64,000 nt of DNA from Azorinus chamasolen. Lineage: Eukaryota > Mollusca > Bivalvia > Cardiida > Solecurtidae. Shown here one piece after another: positions 1 through 10,928 of this stretch. The stretch is from assembly GCA_963576725.1 (NCBI GenBank), contig OY755247.1, positions 13,954,534-14,018,533 of the forward strand, given 5' to 3'. Position 1 is the first letter of the stretch. Every line of letters starts with the position of its first letter. A program made the position numbers and the translations under genes. The notes under the pieces are model-generated. The model saw nothing but the letters and a program-made list of their open reading frames with translations, did no database searches and was not told the origin of the DNA.

Positions 1-607
1 TGTCTGCTTTCCCTACTGAACATTGATGCATAAACTGATCACTTCATGAATATTCAAAATTACTTAATTTTTATAATGTAAAAGTCTCAAGAGAATTTTT
101 TCGCGAAGACAAAAAACTGCAGGACAAGATCTATATGATTCCATAAGCAAACAGAGCAGACCCTGATCAAACATCTCCTACAGGAACTGTCTGATCTCAG
201 AGTCTACACTGTTTGCAAAATTAATGTGCAATAAGGCATCTTGATGGTGAAAAGATTTGCATTGTTTCATGCACAGAACATCCAGGTAGAACCAGCTGAG
301 TGTAAAGGTAATATATCAACTTGTTTACTTACTTTTCATTTTGTTCAATCATTTGTGAGACTCCTAGCTACTTAATTAGCTTCTGATCATCTGGATCCAA
401 ACAGTTTGCAATTGACATAAGGGTTAACATCTGAAACTAATTTTAAAACATTTAATACTTTGCCCAATTAGAGTCACCTGAATGGCATTAGCAAAGAGTG
501 TAGATCAAGATGGGACAATGAGTAAATCGGGGTCTCATCTGGATCCAAACTGCATGACACTCGGTCAATAACTTCTAAAGATCTTCGATGAATCAGAAGT
601 AAAAAAA

Positions 608-990
608 CAAGATGTGTTTGTGAAACACTATGACCCCCCCCCCCCCTAATTTGACCTTTGACCCTAAAGGATGAACTTGACCTTGACAAGTCATCCTTCA
701 AAATGTGCAGCAAGATACACATGCATGCCAAATATCCAAGTCTTCATCTCTACTGGTTCAAAAGTTATAGTGGTCAATATTAAAGTTGGTAATTTGACCT
801 ATATATATTTGATCTCTGACCTTGAAAAATTACCTTGATCTTGACATGTCACCCCTCAAAATGTGCAGCTTTAGCAGTCTGTACTGGCTCAAAAGTTATG
901 GCCAATGTTTAAGTTGGTGACAAACAAACAAACAATATCCTCCCCCACCCCCGGTGATCTGATGTGTGTGTGGGGGGGGGGGGGGGGGGC
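608..990. repeat. GACCTT-rich dispersed repeat
   Basis: ACAAGATGTGTTTGTGAAAC, a C11 run at 633-645, TGACCTTTGACC units and a G18 run at 971-989. Two tandem internal units, as in the 27.6-kb copy but on the other strand. Confidence 0.7.
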
Positions 991-1039
991 ATAAAAACAC
1001 AGACCAGAGTTGAGTTTGAGCAGACTTTCAATTTTACAG

Positions 1040-1271
1040 CAGACTTTCTCTATTTTATTACAAATTTCAATACCTACTGAAATATGAAATATGAATATTC
1101 GTGAATAATGACACATGGAAGGTGGAGCATTGTTAGAAAGTATAGCAACATAATTATCTATCAAAATCCATTAGCAGATCCTGATTAGACGACTCCTATA
1201 AGGGCTGTCTTATCTGGGTCTACTCTGTTTGCAGATGTGTGAAAACACGTTTATATGAGGGAAAGGGTTAA
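1040..1271. mobile_element. HP-A element
   Basis: Orientation reversed; hairpin about 1170-1230 with an eroded left arm (GCAGATCCTGATTAGACG). Right end GAGGGAAAGGGTTAA, whose TTAA (1268-1271) is also the left end of the next element. Confidence 0.6.
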
Positions 1272-1505
1272 ACCTTTCCCTGTTAAATATTTGTGGAAGA
1301 AATAGTAACATCATGATTATTAATGAGCTGAATTTTTAATGTATAAATTTTTCAAAAACTTTGACAAAAACTGTAGAATCAGATCTATATCATGTCAAAA
1401 GCAAACAGAGCAAGACCTGATCAAATTTTTTCCAAAGGAGCCGTCTGATCTGGGTCTACTCTGTAAAGGCATGTAAAAGCTTTTATATATGAGGGAAAGG
1501 GTTAA
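1268..1505. mobile_element. HP-A element sharing a TTAA with its left neighbour
   Basis: Left end TTAAACCTTTCCCTG, right end GGGAAAGGGTTAA. Hairpin 1400-1462 with centre TCCAAAGGAG. Confidence 0.65.
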
Positions 1506-1604
1506 AGATTCTAACCTAGATATACTTAAAAGTCATTCATCACTAAGTAAATTTCATGTACATAAATTGTCATCTGCTGCAAAACATTTTTCTTAAGTTT
1601 CGTT

Positions 1605-1977
1605 CTAACCCTTTACTCAATGGATATTCATACACGAAATAACGATGTCATGAATGTTAATTAATTTTTCTGATTGCAAATGAATGCAGGAAGTTTTAGC
1701 AATGACAGAAATTGTAGCATAATATCTATATTATAATATTAGCTGATCAGATGGCTCTTTAACAGAAGCTGTCTGATGGAGGTCTGCTCTGTTTGCAAAG
1801 GCATAGAAAAGCATATTAATGGAGTAAAGTGTTAACCCTTTAATCCATAGATACACCTTTCACACCTTTGCAAACAGAGTAGACCCAGTCCGAATGGTTC
1901 CTGTAGGATTCATCTGCTTAGGGTCTGCTAGGTTTATAGATGTTATTCTACAGTTTCTGAAATGGCTAATGTCATTA
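1605..1977. mobile_element. two HP-A elements in tandem sharing TTAA 1832-1835
   Basis: First copy 1605-1835, ending GGAGTAAAGTGTTAA. The second starts TTAACCCTTTAATCC and is cut short near 1977, where a third begins. Confidence 0.6.
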
Positions 1978-2226
1978 ACCCTTTCCCTCATATTAACGTG
2001 TTTTCACAAATTTGCAAACACAGTAGACCCAGATCAGACGGCTCCTAGAGGAGCCGTCTGATCAGGGTCTGCTCCGTTTGCTAAAAGAATATGATAGATC
2101 TGCTTCTTTACTTTCTTAAATGTCTAAAATGTTCCACCTACCATAATTCTTTATAACTATTTTCTTAATGAATATTCAGTAGGTGTTGAAATTTGGCCTA
2201 AATACAGAACAGGGAACCAGGGTTAA
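1976..2226. mobile_element. HP-A element
   Basis: Complete: TTAACCCTTTCCCTC to CCAGGGTTAA. Hairpin 2013-2081, centre CTCCTAGAGGAG, almost fully paired. Confidence 0.75.
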
Positions 2227-2395
2227 TGTTTGTATGAATATTCATGAGGCAAAAGGCTGAAATACAATACCTGCCAAGTTTCACAGAGCTACAAGCAGTT
2301 GGTAAATGTCACCAAAATTGGTCCGTATTGTTGAAAGAGGTAACATTAAATAAAACAGCATCTATACTTTACAAACAATTTGGATTAATATCAGA

Positions 2396-2642
2396 TGCCT
2401 TTCCTTCATATAAACACGTTTTCATGCATTTGCAAACAGAGTAAACCCAGATCAGACAGCTTCTATAGTAGCCGTCTGATCAGGGTCTGCTCTGTTTGCT
2501 GATGGAATTTGAAAGATCTGTTTCTTTATTTTCTAAAATGGCTACAATGTTCTACCTTCCATATTTAGTTGTAACCATTTTGACCATGAATATTCAGTAG
2601 GTATTGAAATTTTGAATAAACATAGAACAGGGAAAGGGCTAG
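2396..2642. mobile_element. HP-A element
   Basis: Hairpin 2433-2501 with centre TTCTATAGTAG. Right flank includes AATGGCTACAATGTTC and CAGGGAAAGGGC; both TTAA sites are lost. Confidence 0.6.
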
Positions 2643-3122
2643 GTAAAACAACATCTATTTTTTACAAACATTTTGGATCAAGATCATTAACATGTGGATT
2701 CACACCAGGATCTGAATTAAGTTAGCTCTTTGACTGTTGGAAAGAAGTGCATTACTCTGAATGCTGGAAAGAAGTGCATTAGAATTTGTAAACAGTGTAG
2801 ACCCAATTCCTAGTGGAAGCCCAGGATCTGCATTATGATCCTCTAATAAACTATACCCTTTCGTACTGAATGTATTGATCCTTTCCCTCATATAAATGCC
2901 TTTTCACACCTTTCCAAACAGAGGAGACCCAGACCAGATGGCTCCTGTAGGATAATTCCGATTAGGGTCTGCTCGGTTTGCTTATGGTATAATTAATATA
3001 GATCTGATTCTAAATTTTCTGCCTGAGCCAAAATGCGTTCATAATATGTCAGTATATAAAATAATCTAATAAAAAAATAATCTTGTAAAAAATAATCTAA
3101 TAAAGAATAATGTAATTAGTAT

Positions 3123-3371
3123 TAACCCTTCGCTTGCTAATCGCGTCAATATACCTACCTGTAAATAGTGAAGATCCAGATGAGACAGCTCCTGCAGGAG
3201 CTGTCTCATCAGGGTCTGCACTATTTACAAGTTGATTGTTCAACCAGTGCACTCCACAGCAGCGATTGCACAGCAAAATACTTGTACACAGTGAAGATAT
3301 ATGTAATTATACCACAGAGCATGGGTAAAGAAGGAGAAATGCGTTTTAAAATTCAGCAAGTGAAGGGTTAA
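3123..3371. mobile_element. HP-I element
   Basis: TTAACCCTTCGCTTGCT at the left, CAGCAAGTGAAGGGTTAA at the right. Hairpin 3162-3232: arms GTAAATAGTGAAGATCCAG, centre AGCTCCTGCAGGAGCT. An apparent ORF of 67 codons is only the repeat. Confidence 0.8.
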
Positions 3372-3477
3372 TGATGAAGTAATTCTTTGCATGAATATTC
3401 CGCAGGGAATGGGTTAAGCATCATTAATATTTATAAGCTGAATGTTTATAATGGAACATGAACACAGGAATTGTCTA

Positions 3478-3728
3478 CCTAAATGTGTTGTTATTTAGGG
3501 CAGGTGGCTGCTTAAAGCAGGGTGAAAGTAAAACAGAACGTTCCCATTGGCAGATGGCTGCTTAAAGCAATGTGGAAGTAAAACAGAACGCTCCAGGAGC
3601 GTTCTGTTTTACTTTCACCTTGCTTTAAGCAGCCACCTGCCTTTAACATAGGAGCATTCTTTTTTACTTTCACCTTGCTTTAAGCAGCCACCTGCCTTTA
3701 ACACAAAATACATGATGTAATTTAGTAG
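3478..3728. mobile_element. TA-C fragment with both hairpin arms doubled
   Basis: The arm GTGGCTGCTTAAAGCA occurs twice on the left and its complement twice on the right, around GCTCCAGGAGC at 3595-3606. Outer TA ends are missing. Confidence 0.65.
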
Positions 3729-4570
3729 TAGAATCAGATCTATATTGCTCCATAAGCACACAGAGCAGGCTCTGATCAGATTGCTCCAACAGGAGTTGTC
3801 TGATCTAGGTCTATTCTGTTTGCAAATACATGAAAAGGTGTTTAATATGAAGGAAAGAGTTCAATAAAGATGGATCATTCCACTTTGAATATGTAACATT
3901 CTGAGGGTGAATGACTGGACCACATTCATTAGGTGAATGTACGCTAGACCCTACCTTTACAGTTAAAGTCCCATGCTTGTCACACACAAACACCACACAT
4001 GTTGACAATCACCAAAAAAACAACAAATATCAAATAATAAACCAAACGAAACATGACTTACATATGTATAATCCTTAATGACAACAATAGCGTACTTTCC
4101 TCACAACATAGTAAATACAACGTGCCACTTACTACCGCTATCACCTATCACCTGTTCAGTCTACGTGGACTACTTGAATCTCTCCAACTTCTATCATGCT
4201 GAACAAATTACCATCAGCTTCTGTCTCAGCCCTGTCATTAATACTACCTAGCTTTGACCTAAAATTATAGTTCTTTCTTTCTTTTTTTCCCCATTTCATT
4301 TCAAAAAGCCAATCAGAGTGTCAATTGGCTTGGATCCTTATTAACTGGCTTTACACCATGAATATTTATGTAAAAATTAATGGCATCATGAATATTAATC
4401 ATATCAATTTTCAAAATGGCATATAAACACAAACTTTTTGCCATGGCAGAAACTGCCAGAATCATATCTACATCATATCATAAGCAAGCAGAGCTGACCC
4501 TGATCAGACGACTCCTATAACGAGCCGTCTGATCTAGGTCTACTCTGTTAGCAAAGGCATAGAAAGGGGT
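3726..4570. mobile_element. two HP-A fragments flanking a unique stretch
   Basis: Hairpins at 3754-3825 and 4483-4556 (centre CTCCTATAACGAG). Between them, 3880-4310 is not repeated in the window and holds the small - strand ORF. Confidence 0.55.
4156..4299 (-). CDS. small ORF of 47 codons, unknown
   Basis: From ATG at 4299 to TGA at 4156. The first part is very basic (MKWGKKERKNYNFRSK), the second acidic (DRAETEADG, then SMIEVGEIQVVHVD). The stretch is unique in the window. An AG at 4259-4260 could instead act as an acceptor for a last exon, but the bases before it are purine-rich, so that reading is weak. No family recognised. Confidence 0.2.
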   Translation of the reverse strand: MKWGKKERKNYNFRSKLGSINDRAETEADGNLFSMIEVGEIQVVHVD

Positions 4571-4719
4571 ATTATCTTATCTGGACAAACAAATGTTAGC
4601 AAATTTTTATTGCTAATTAATAGGTAGTTCTGACAGATTCAACACGCGTCTCATCATAAAAAGTTCAATCAAACTGTCAGATTGCACTACTAAATGACTC
4701 CATGAATATTCATGTAAAC

Positions 4720-5158
4720 AAGAGCTGTCCGCAGACAACGCGCTCCACTTTCTTTAGTGCTGGATAGTGTAGTGGAAGATAACTATAGCAAAATTAATTT
4801 TAGGGTTACCTGCCCTTGTGAAATGGGTCCCCCTTGTACTAGTTAACATGTATACCAAAGTTGAACCAAATATCTTGGACAGTTTCTGAGACATAGACCT
4901 GAACATAAAACTTAACTAACAATGAAAAATCTAAGTCGAAAAAGGGGCATAACTATGGCAAAATTAATTTTAGAGTTACCTACCCTTGTGAAATGGGTTC
5001 CCCTTGTGATAGTTAACATACGTACCAAATATGAACCAAATATCTTTGATGGTTTCTGAGATAAGGGACCTTAACAAAAAGGTTAACCAATGCAGACGCC
5101 TACACCGACGAGAGGGTCATGACAATAGCTCCACTTTTTGAAAAAGTGGAGCTAAGAA
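4720..5158. repeat. dispersed repeat with an internal direct duplication
   Basis: ACTATAGCAAAATTAATTTT and CTTGTGAAATGGGT occur twice, about 160 bases apart (4783 and 4951). It ends CTCCACTTTTTGAAAAAGTG, a small palindrome. No coding sense. Confidence 0.65.
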
Positions 5159-5159
5159 T

Positions 5160-5390
5160 TATGATATTATGAACATTAATTAGATGCTTTTTTAAAATGG
5201 CATATGAACAAGGGAAACACAGCAGACCCTGATCAGACAGCTCCTAAATGAGTCAGTTGATCTGGGTCTAATCTGTTTGCAAAGGAAAAGAAACGAGTCA
5301 CTTTAGTTCTTTGCAAACAATGTAGAAACAATAGAAAGGGCTCCTAGAGGAGTCCTCTCATCATGGTCTGCACTGTTTGTCATTAATTAT
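5160..5390. mobile_element. HP-A fragments
   Basis: Hairpins at 5208-5282 and 5310-5385 (centre CTCCTAGAGGAG). 5400-5740 is AT-rich, with a stretch (GTTTGAATTTTGGAATAGTC) related to repeats at 8215 and 12700. Confidence 0.5.
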
Positions 5391-5745
5391 TACACTTTTC
5401 TTCAGAAAAATCCCTAAATATTCACTTTAAGCTTGACCTGTTTGAATTTTGGAATAGTCCATTTGACAATTCTGCATTGTAAGTTTTAAATAATTGTTGT
5501 CTGCAATATTTGTCACCTGCTTCGAATTCTCAAAGAGAATTTTCTTCAATACAAACACAGTTTCAGAGAGTAAAACTTTATATCCTTATGAGACACCAAG
5601 CTAGTTGACAACACATCTGTCAATCCAACCTGTTTGCATAAGTAATCATGAATATATCACAATCATGCAAATACTGAACCAGTTTAAATGGACGGCTGAT
5701 TGGATAACGCTAAATCATTTGCCTGGAGTAAATTTTAATTCAACC

Positions 5746-5972
5746 ATCTCCCTAATACAAACACTTTTTCACACATTTGCAAACAGAGTAGACCCAGATC
5801 AGAGCTGTCTGATCAGGGTCTGCTCTGTTTGTTAATGGATTTTGATAGATCCGTTTCCTTAAGGAGTTTCTAAAATGACTGCAGTGTTACACCTTCCATA
5901 TTTTGTCCATGAATATTCAGTATTTTATTGATAATTGTACATGATATATAACAAACCAGGGAAAGTGTTAAT
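5746..5972. mobile_element. HP-A element lacking the hairpin centre
   Basis: Arms 5777-5832 join as ATCAGAGCTGTCTGATCAGG; the central CTCCTATAGGAG is deleted. Right end CAGGGAAAGTGTTAA. Confidence 0.6.
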
Positions 5973-6126
5973 TAGCATTTCTGTATAATACTGTAGTTTA
6001 TTCATGGCATGTAAAGTAATAATTGTTGTCTATTTTAGATGTCAAACATCATTTTGATATCCCCACAAATATGTTATGAATGGGAATATGAGAGTTACTA
6101 TGTCTGTCTTTTGTCCACTCTATTTC

Positions 6127-6377
6127 TTAACCCTTTCCCTCATATAAATGCCTTTTCATGCATTTGTAAACAGAGTAGACCCAGATCAAATGGCTCCTAT
6201 AGGAGCCGTCTGATCAGGGTCTGCTCTGTTTGCTTATTGAAAATTATAGATTGGATTATGCAGTTTCCACAACAGTGCAAAAGAGCCCCTTTCCATGTTC
6301 CATTTTATTGGTTCTGTTTATGAATATTCACATGGTGAAGACATTTTTAATAAATATAAAACACTGGGAATGGGTTA
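6127..6377. mobile_element. HP-A element
   Basis: Complete, TTAACCCTTTCCCTC to GGGAATGGGTTAA; hairpin 6167-6233 with centre CTCCTATAGGAG. Confidence 0.8.
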
Positions 6378-6483
6378 AGTAAGTACTGACAGCATGTCCA
6401 AGAATATCTGTCAGAAGTTTCATCATCAAAATGGAATGTGCCTGTCCGTACAATGCTGCAGTCTGATTATTTTTCACAGAGTT

Positions 6484-6996
6484 ACAACCCTTTCCCTCAT
6501 ATAAATGCCTTTTCACGTATTTGCAAACAGAGTAGACCCAGATCAGATGGCTCCTAACTGATCAGCCATCAATCATTGTTATATTTTAGTAAAATATGAA
6601 AATGAATATTCATCAGGTAAAGTATTAAGATACTCATTTTAACCGCTTTTCCCATAACAGAGCAATTAGTTTAAACCCTTTTCTCCATAGATACGCCTTT
6701 CTGTGCCTTTGCAAACAGAGTAGATTAAGGGTCTGCTCCGTTTGCTTATGATATTATATAGATATGATTGTACAAATTCTGCCATGGCCAAAAATTTCCA
6801 TGCCCATGAACTATTGTAACAATTACTCAATTAATATCCATGATGTCAGGATTTCTTACATCAATAATCATGGAGTAAAGGGTTAACACCTATGGATCCA
6901 GATTTGAGCCGTCCGATCAGGGTCTGCTGTTTTTGCTTATGGAATTATATAGATCTGATTAAACAGTTTCTACCAGGTCCAAAGCTTTTCTCGTTC
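6484..6996. mobile_element. three damaged HP-A elements
   Basis: Half hairpin at 6523-6570, a copy 6670-6884 whose arms are fused (GTAGATTAAGGGTCTG), and a copy from 6880 with only its right arm. TTAA at 6881-6884 is shared. Confidence 0.55.
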
Positions 6997-7289
6997 ATAT
7001 TTGCCATTATTAAAAATTATTATTATCAATTCTTACCTGAATATTTATCAAGTTGAGGAATATATAAATTAAAAAACAAACGTATTTGGTCCAACCTGTT
7101 GGAAGCTGTGGATGGTGACATGTTCATTATATTTTGCATGAAAGCTGTCACCAAACAACTCTTAGCATGCTATTTTAGTAATCAACGTCCATAACAAATA
7201 GATGTCTGCTTCAGTTATCAATGTTACTGCTACAGTAAAACCCAGATAGTTCGCAGATATCATTATCAGTCTTGAGGATAGGCAGCAGC

Positions 7290-7542
7290 TTAACCCTTTC
7301 TTTCATATAAATGCTTTTCATGCCTTTGCAAACAGAGTAGACCCAGATCAGATGGCTCCTAGAGGAGCCATCTGATCAGGGTCTGCTCTGTTTGCTTATA
7401 GTTACGAGTTTATTCAAGATCAGTCTACAGTTTTTGCTTGATTCTAAATGCCATGTGCTCATCATTCTGCCATTATATAAATTCTAATAAATATTCATGA
7501 TATTGTTATTAATTACATGAATATATACTGGGAAAGGGTTAA
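7290..7542. mobile_element. HP-A element
   Basis: Complete with TTAA at both ends. Hairpin 7327-7395, centre CTCCTAGAGGAG, perfectly paired over the inner 36 bases. Confidence 0.8.
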
Positions 7543-7870
7543 TGCAGGGACATCTGCCTAAAAAGTTCTCGATTCTTCATTGCTATCAAATTTTTAATTT
7601 ACTTCTTTTTTCAGTACATTCAGTATCAAATACTTTGGCCTCTTATCTGGATCAATATAGTTTGCATCATAATTTATGTTTTATCATGATATCACTGCTA
7701 GCATGAAAAGAGTACATATACTCTGATAAAGCATTTCATGCTGAGCAATAAATTCATGATTACCTATATACAAACAGTATGGATCCATAAATGAGAGGCT
7801 GAGTTACTCTGCGTCTTATATGGACAGCTCATCAGGATCTAAACTATTTGCTGCTCGGACTCCATTTTAT

Positions 7871-8113
7871 TTAACCCTCTGCATGCTAGCGACGGATTTG
7901 CCTGCCATTTATGATCATTGCAAACAGTTTGGATCCAGATCAGGCCCCACATAACTGTTTGTCACTTTGGCTAAACTTCTGTAAACACAAAATCAGAAAG
8001 AAAATTTAGTAGTTTCGATAATGTTGCAGATGACAATTGAGCAGCAGATAACAATTGAGCAGCAGATGACAACTGAGCAGACGACAAAATTTACTTGGCA
8101 TGCAAAGGGTTAA
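7871..8113. mobile_element. HP-J type element with decayed hairpin
   Basis: Ends TTAACCCTCTGCATGCTAG and TTGGCATGCAAAGGGTTAA. Contains GCAAACAGTTTGGATCCAG but the right arm is gone. CAGATGACAAYTGAGCAG is repeated three times at 8027-8085. Confidence 0.65.
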
Positions 8114-8324
8114 GATAAATGGAAAACAAATTAATACTGAAACATACAATAGCAGTCAAAAAATTTGCAGACAACAGTTACATAGCTAATATTACAATGC
8201 TAAATTTTCAAATGGACTATCTCAAAATTTAATCAGGTCAAAAAGTGTACATTAGGAGCCCTCTCATCTGGATCTACACTGTTTGCAAAAGAAAGTAGTG
8301 ACTTGTTTCCTGCACTGTAAGGGT

Positions 8325-8560
8325 TTAACCCTTTCATTGTGGAAATTTCAGAGTGGGATCATTGTTTATTGGCGGAGTCCATACGGTATGAAAGGAGCAA
8401 ATTTGCAAGATGGTTTTGAATGACAAACCACCCAAACCATGATCAAGGCAGCTCCTATAGGAACCCTCTGATATGGGTCTACACTGTCTGCAAATGACAG
8501 TGCACTCATTTCCCGCATTCTGACGTCGTCTCTTGCTTAAATTCACTGCATTGTCCAGCA
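8325..8560. mobile_element. diverged HP-A relative
   Basis: Starts TTAACCCTTTCATTGTGG; hairpin around GCTCCTATAGGAACC at 8450-8464 with right arm TGGGTCTACACTGTC. Confidence 0.45.
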
Positions 8561-8599
8561 TTTGTAAAAAGTTGGATCCAAATCAAAGAAGGATATATA

Positions 8600-9014
8600 C
8601 AGTAGAACCTGTCTTAACCCATTACCTCATAGGCTATTTTTAGAACCAACCTCTTTGATTAAATCTACCAAAAAGAAGCATTTACTAGAGAAAAGAAAAA
8701 GTTTGTTAGAATTGTGTAGTATTGAAACCACCATTATGAATAGAGCATTTGCTCCATAGGAGCAAATGCTCCATTTATCACAATGGTTTCAAGAAGTGAC
8801 TTTTACAGAGGTGCAGAAAGGCGTATTTATGGAGGAAAGGTTTAATGGCACTGCGACACCCATCAAAAAGAGGTCTAATCATGGGTCTGTAAGGCAGGTG
8901 GTAGCTTAATGCAGGTCAAAAGTCATGCAGAAAGATCCTTTTTGCCCTACATTAAGCAACAACCTGCTTTTTAAGACTCAATAAATGAATGGCCACCTAA
9001 GACAGGCTCTACTG
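8600..9014. mobile_element. TA-D element with an HP-B element nested at its internal TTAA
   Basis: Starts CAGTAGAACCTGTC, is interrupted after TTAA at 8614-8617, resumes at 8846 and ends AGACAGGCTCTACTG. Its hairpin carries GCAGAAAGATCC. An intact copy at 34550 has TTAA at exactly the same internal position, 15-18. Confidence 0.82.
8614..8845. mobile_element. HP-B element nested in TA-D
   Basis: TTAA at both ends, CCCATTACCTCATAGGCTA on the left and GGAGGAAAGG on the right. The hairpin core GAGCATTTGCTCC...GGAGCAAATGCTC is at 8745-8776. Confidence 0.82.
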
Positions 9015-9329
9015 TATCTATTAACTGTTTGGATACAAGCTGTCTGCAGCTGAACCATTTTTTTTTTTCACTTCATCAGTCAAACTCTGATAGGGCTGTA
9101 AATCTTGCTAGGGATGAGATTGGAGTCGACATCAATTTTCTTTTACAAAGGGGGATTTTTCAGCAGTTAGCTGTCTATTTTCACTTTTGTTCTAGTTTTC
9201 CACCAATCAGAAACTATGTTACATTGTAATTTGCATATGACCTACTAGTAAACCGTATTTTCATTAGTTAATCCCTTGACTGGCATACAGCCTTTTTATA
9301 ATGCCTCTACACATGGCCAAACTGAATGT

Positions 9330-9417
9330 AGGACGTTTCGGCATAGAAAGTTTCGCCCCGGATGTTTCGACCCAGGACGTTTTGGCCATCTATTTATTCG
9401 GCCTTGGACGTTTCGGC
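9330..9417 (+). repeat. short degenerate minisatellite, unit about 20 bases
   Basis: Units GGACGTTTCGGC, GGATGTTTCGACCC, GGACGTTTTGGCC and GGACGTTTCGGC, separated by 6-15 bases. Confidence 0.6.
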
Positions 9418-9771
9418 AAAAATTGAAAATTTGTATTAAAAAGCAAAAATTGAATAATCAAAATCATTAAATAACTATCTATATGTTAAATATTGATATG
9501 TGGTCCAACCTTGGGTACAATGAGTGATAAAGAGGTGCTTTCAAATACTATAGTCACATTGTTTAGTCATTAAAATAGCCCCAGACCACATAACACATTA
9601 CATGTACTAATGATTTACTATCCCATTCAGTTTTGATTTTAGTCTTGGTCCCAACTGTTTGCCACTCACTTTATGCTTTTTGTTTTCAGTCAAAATGTTG
9701 TTTAGTTCAAATTTTGGTGGATTCAAATACATGTACAATACCATAATTCACAGGCAATGCTATAGGAAATA

Positions 9772-10085
9772 AAGAGTGAGTGAGTGAGTGAGTTGGGTTT
9801 AACGTCCGACCAACAGTATTTCAGTTATTTGCAAACGGCACCCGCATGAGACAAGTTATAGTGCTGCCTCACTGAAATACCCCTGCCGCGGGCACATGGC
9901 AAGGGCATCCCACCCAGTCACATTATCCTGACACCGGGCTGACCAGTCCTAGAACTACACCTTTTAATGTCGAGCACAGACAAGGGAGCTACTAGTACCA
10001 ACTTTTAACGACTTTTGGTCTGTCGCGGCCGGGGATCGAAGCCACGACCTTCCGTACCGCAGGCGGACGCTCTACCACTGAGATA
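9772..10085 (-). mobile_element. tRNA-derived SINE
   Basis: Read on the - strand from about 10085: an A box TCTCAGTGGTAGAGCG, then 35 bases on a B box GGCTTCGATCCCC. These are the internal RNA polymerase III promoter of a tRNA-like head. The body ends in GTTAAACCCAACTCAC and a short run of (CACT) at 9774-9796. It is about 310 bases long. tRNA folding beyond the D- and T-arm regions is poor, as usual for SINEs. Confidence 0.82.
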
Positions 10086-10199
10086 AAAATGTTGTTAAGT
10101 ATATTAAAGTAGTGGCATTAATAGTATTAATTTCTATCCCCGACCACAGCACCAATTAAGGCTCTGGTTATTCGCTCTCTGTGATATAAAGCTACTTAC

Positions 10200-10260
10200 T
10201 GAAGGCTATTGTTACGGCTCTATCACCTGGAGCTTTGGATCGAGTAGTAGGTTGAGATAG
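10200..10260 (-). CDS. possible small exon, - strand
   Basis: A phase 0 start and a one-base overhang at the end. It encodes LSQPTTRSKAPGDRAVTIAF before a TTCA|GTAAGT donor. The acceptor (ATATAAAGTTAG) is weak. It is phase-compatible with the MYVNQEE frame of the 20.1-kb exon. It is in a non-repeated stretch between the SINE and the TA element. Support is thin. Confidence 0.18.
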
Positions 10261-10928
10261 CTAACTTTATATTGTTTTAAAAATACATGTATATTCAGTT
10301 AATGGTGTCACTAATGATGATGCACACATGTCAATTAATGCGTTGATCCAGGCTATAGACAAATACCTTTCTTTAAGTAATTACAGCCTCTGCACAAACA
10401 AAAACTAAACTCTGTATGCTTTATTTAAAGTGTATTCAATTAGTTATCTTCATATCAATATAAATATACATGCTTTCAAGTAAATTTTTATAATAGGTAA
10501 AATGAAGAACTAACTTCAGATAGCTCTAAAAAAATACTTTGACATTGTACATTTTAATAGTGATTTCCTATAAAAGTAACTTGATTTTTTCCATAAATGC
10601 TTATTCTACTCCAAGTCATTTCCATTGCATGCTTCTCTGCTAGTATAATTACAAGCAACCCTTCATAGATCTAGTTCCCTGTACTAACAGAATCTCGAAA
10701 CATTGAAATTAAGTTGGCAGAGATTTAATATCATTATTGTTTTGTACATTATGTCAATATTTGAATACCGCTGAATATCTTTTTAAAAGATATTTCTTGT
10801 TCTATTTATGCTTAGAAAAAAAATTAAGTAAAACAGTGTAGACCCAGACTAAACTGAACACTACTCTAATTACTATATGCGTTCAGACAGTTAAACGTTG
10901 GCAAATAAGGAAGACCAAAATCAAACTA

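Noticed and set aside
3168..3371. 67-codon ORF beginning [16 protein letters not shown], seen again at 15471-15674 and 58628-58831
   Set aside because: It lies wholly within HP-I elements and reads through their hairpin; its recurrence reflects the repeat, not a gene.
6039..6127. Possible + strand exon after TCTATTTTAG
   Set aside because: Both strands are open and protein-like over the same 90 bases, no donor follows before an HP-A element, and no partner exon was found.
10040..10085. tRNA gene on the - strand
   Set aside because: A and B boxes are present, but no acceptor stem forms and a SINE body with a simple-repeat tail follows.
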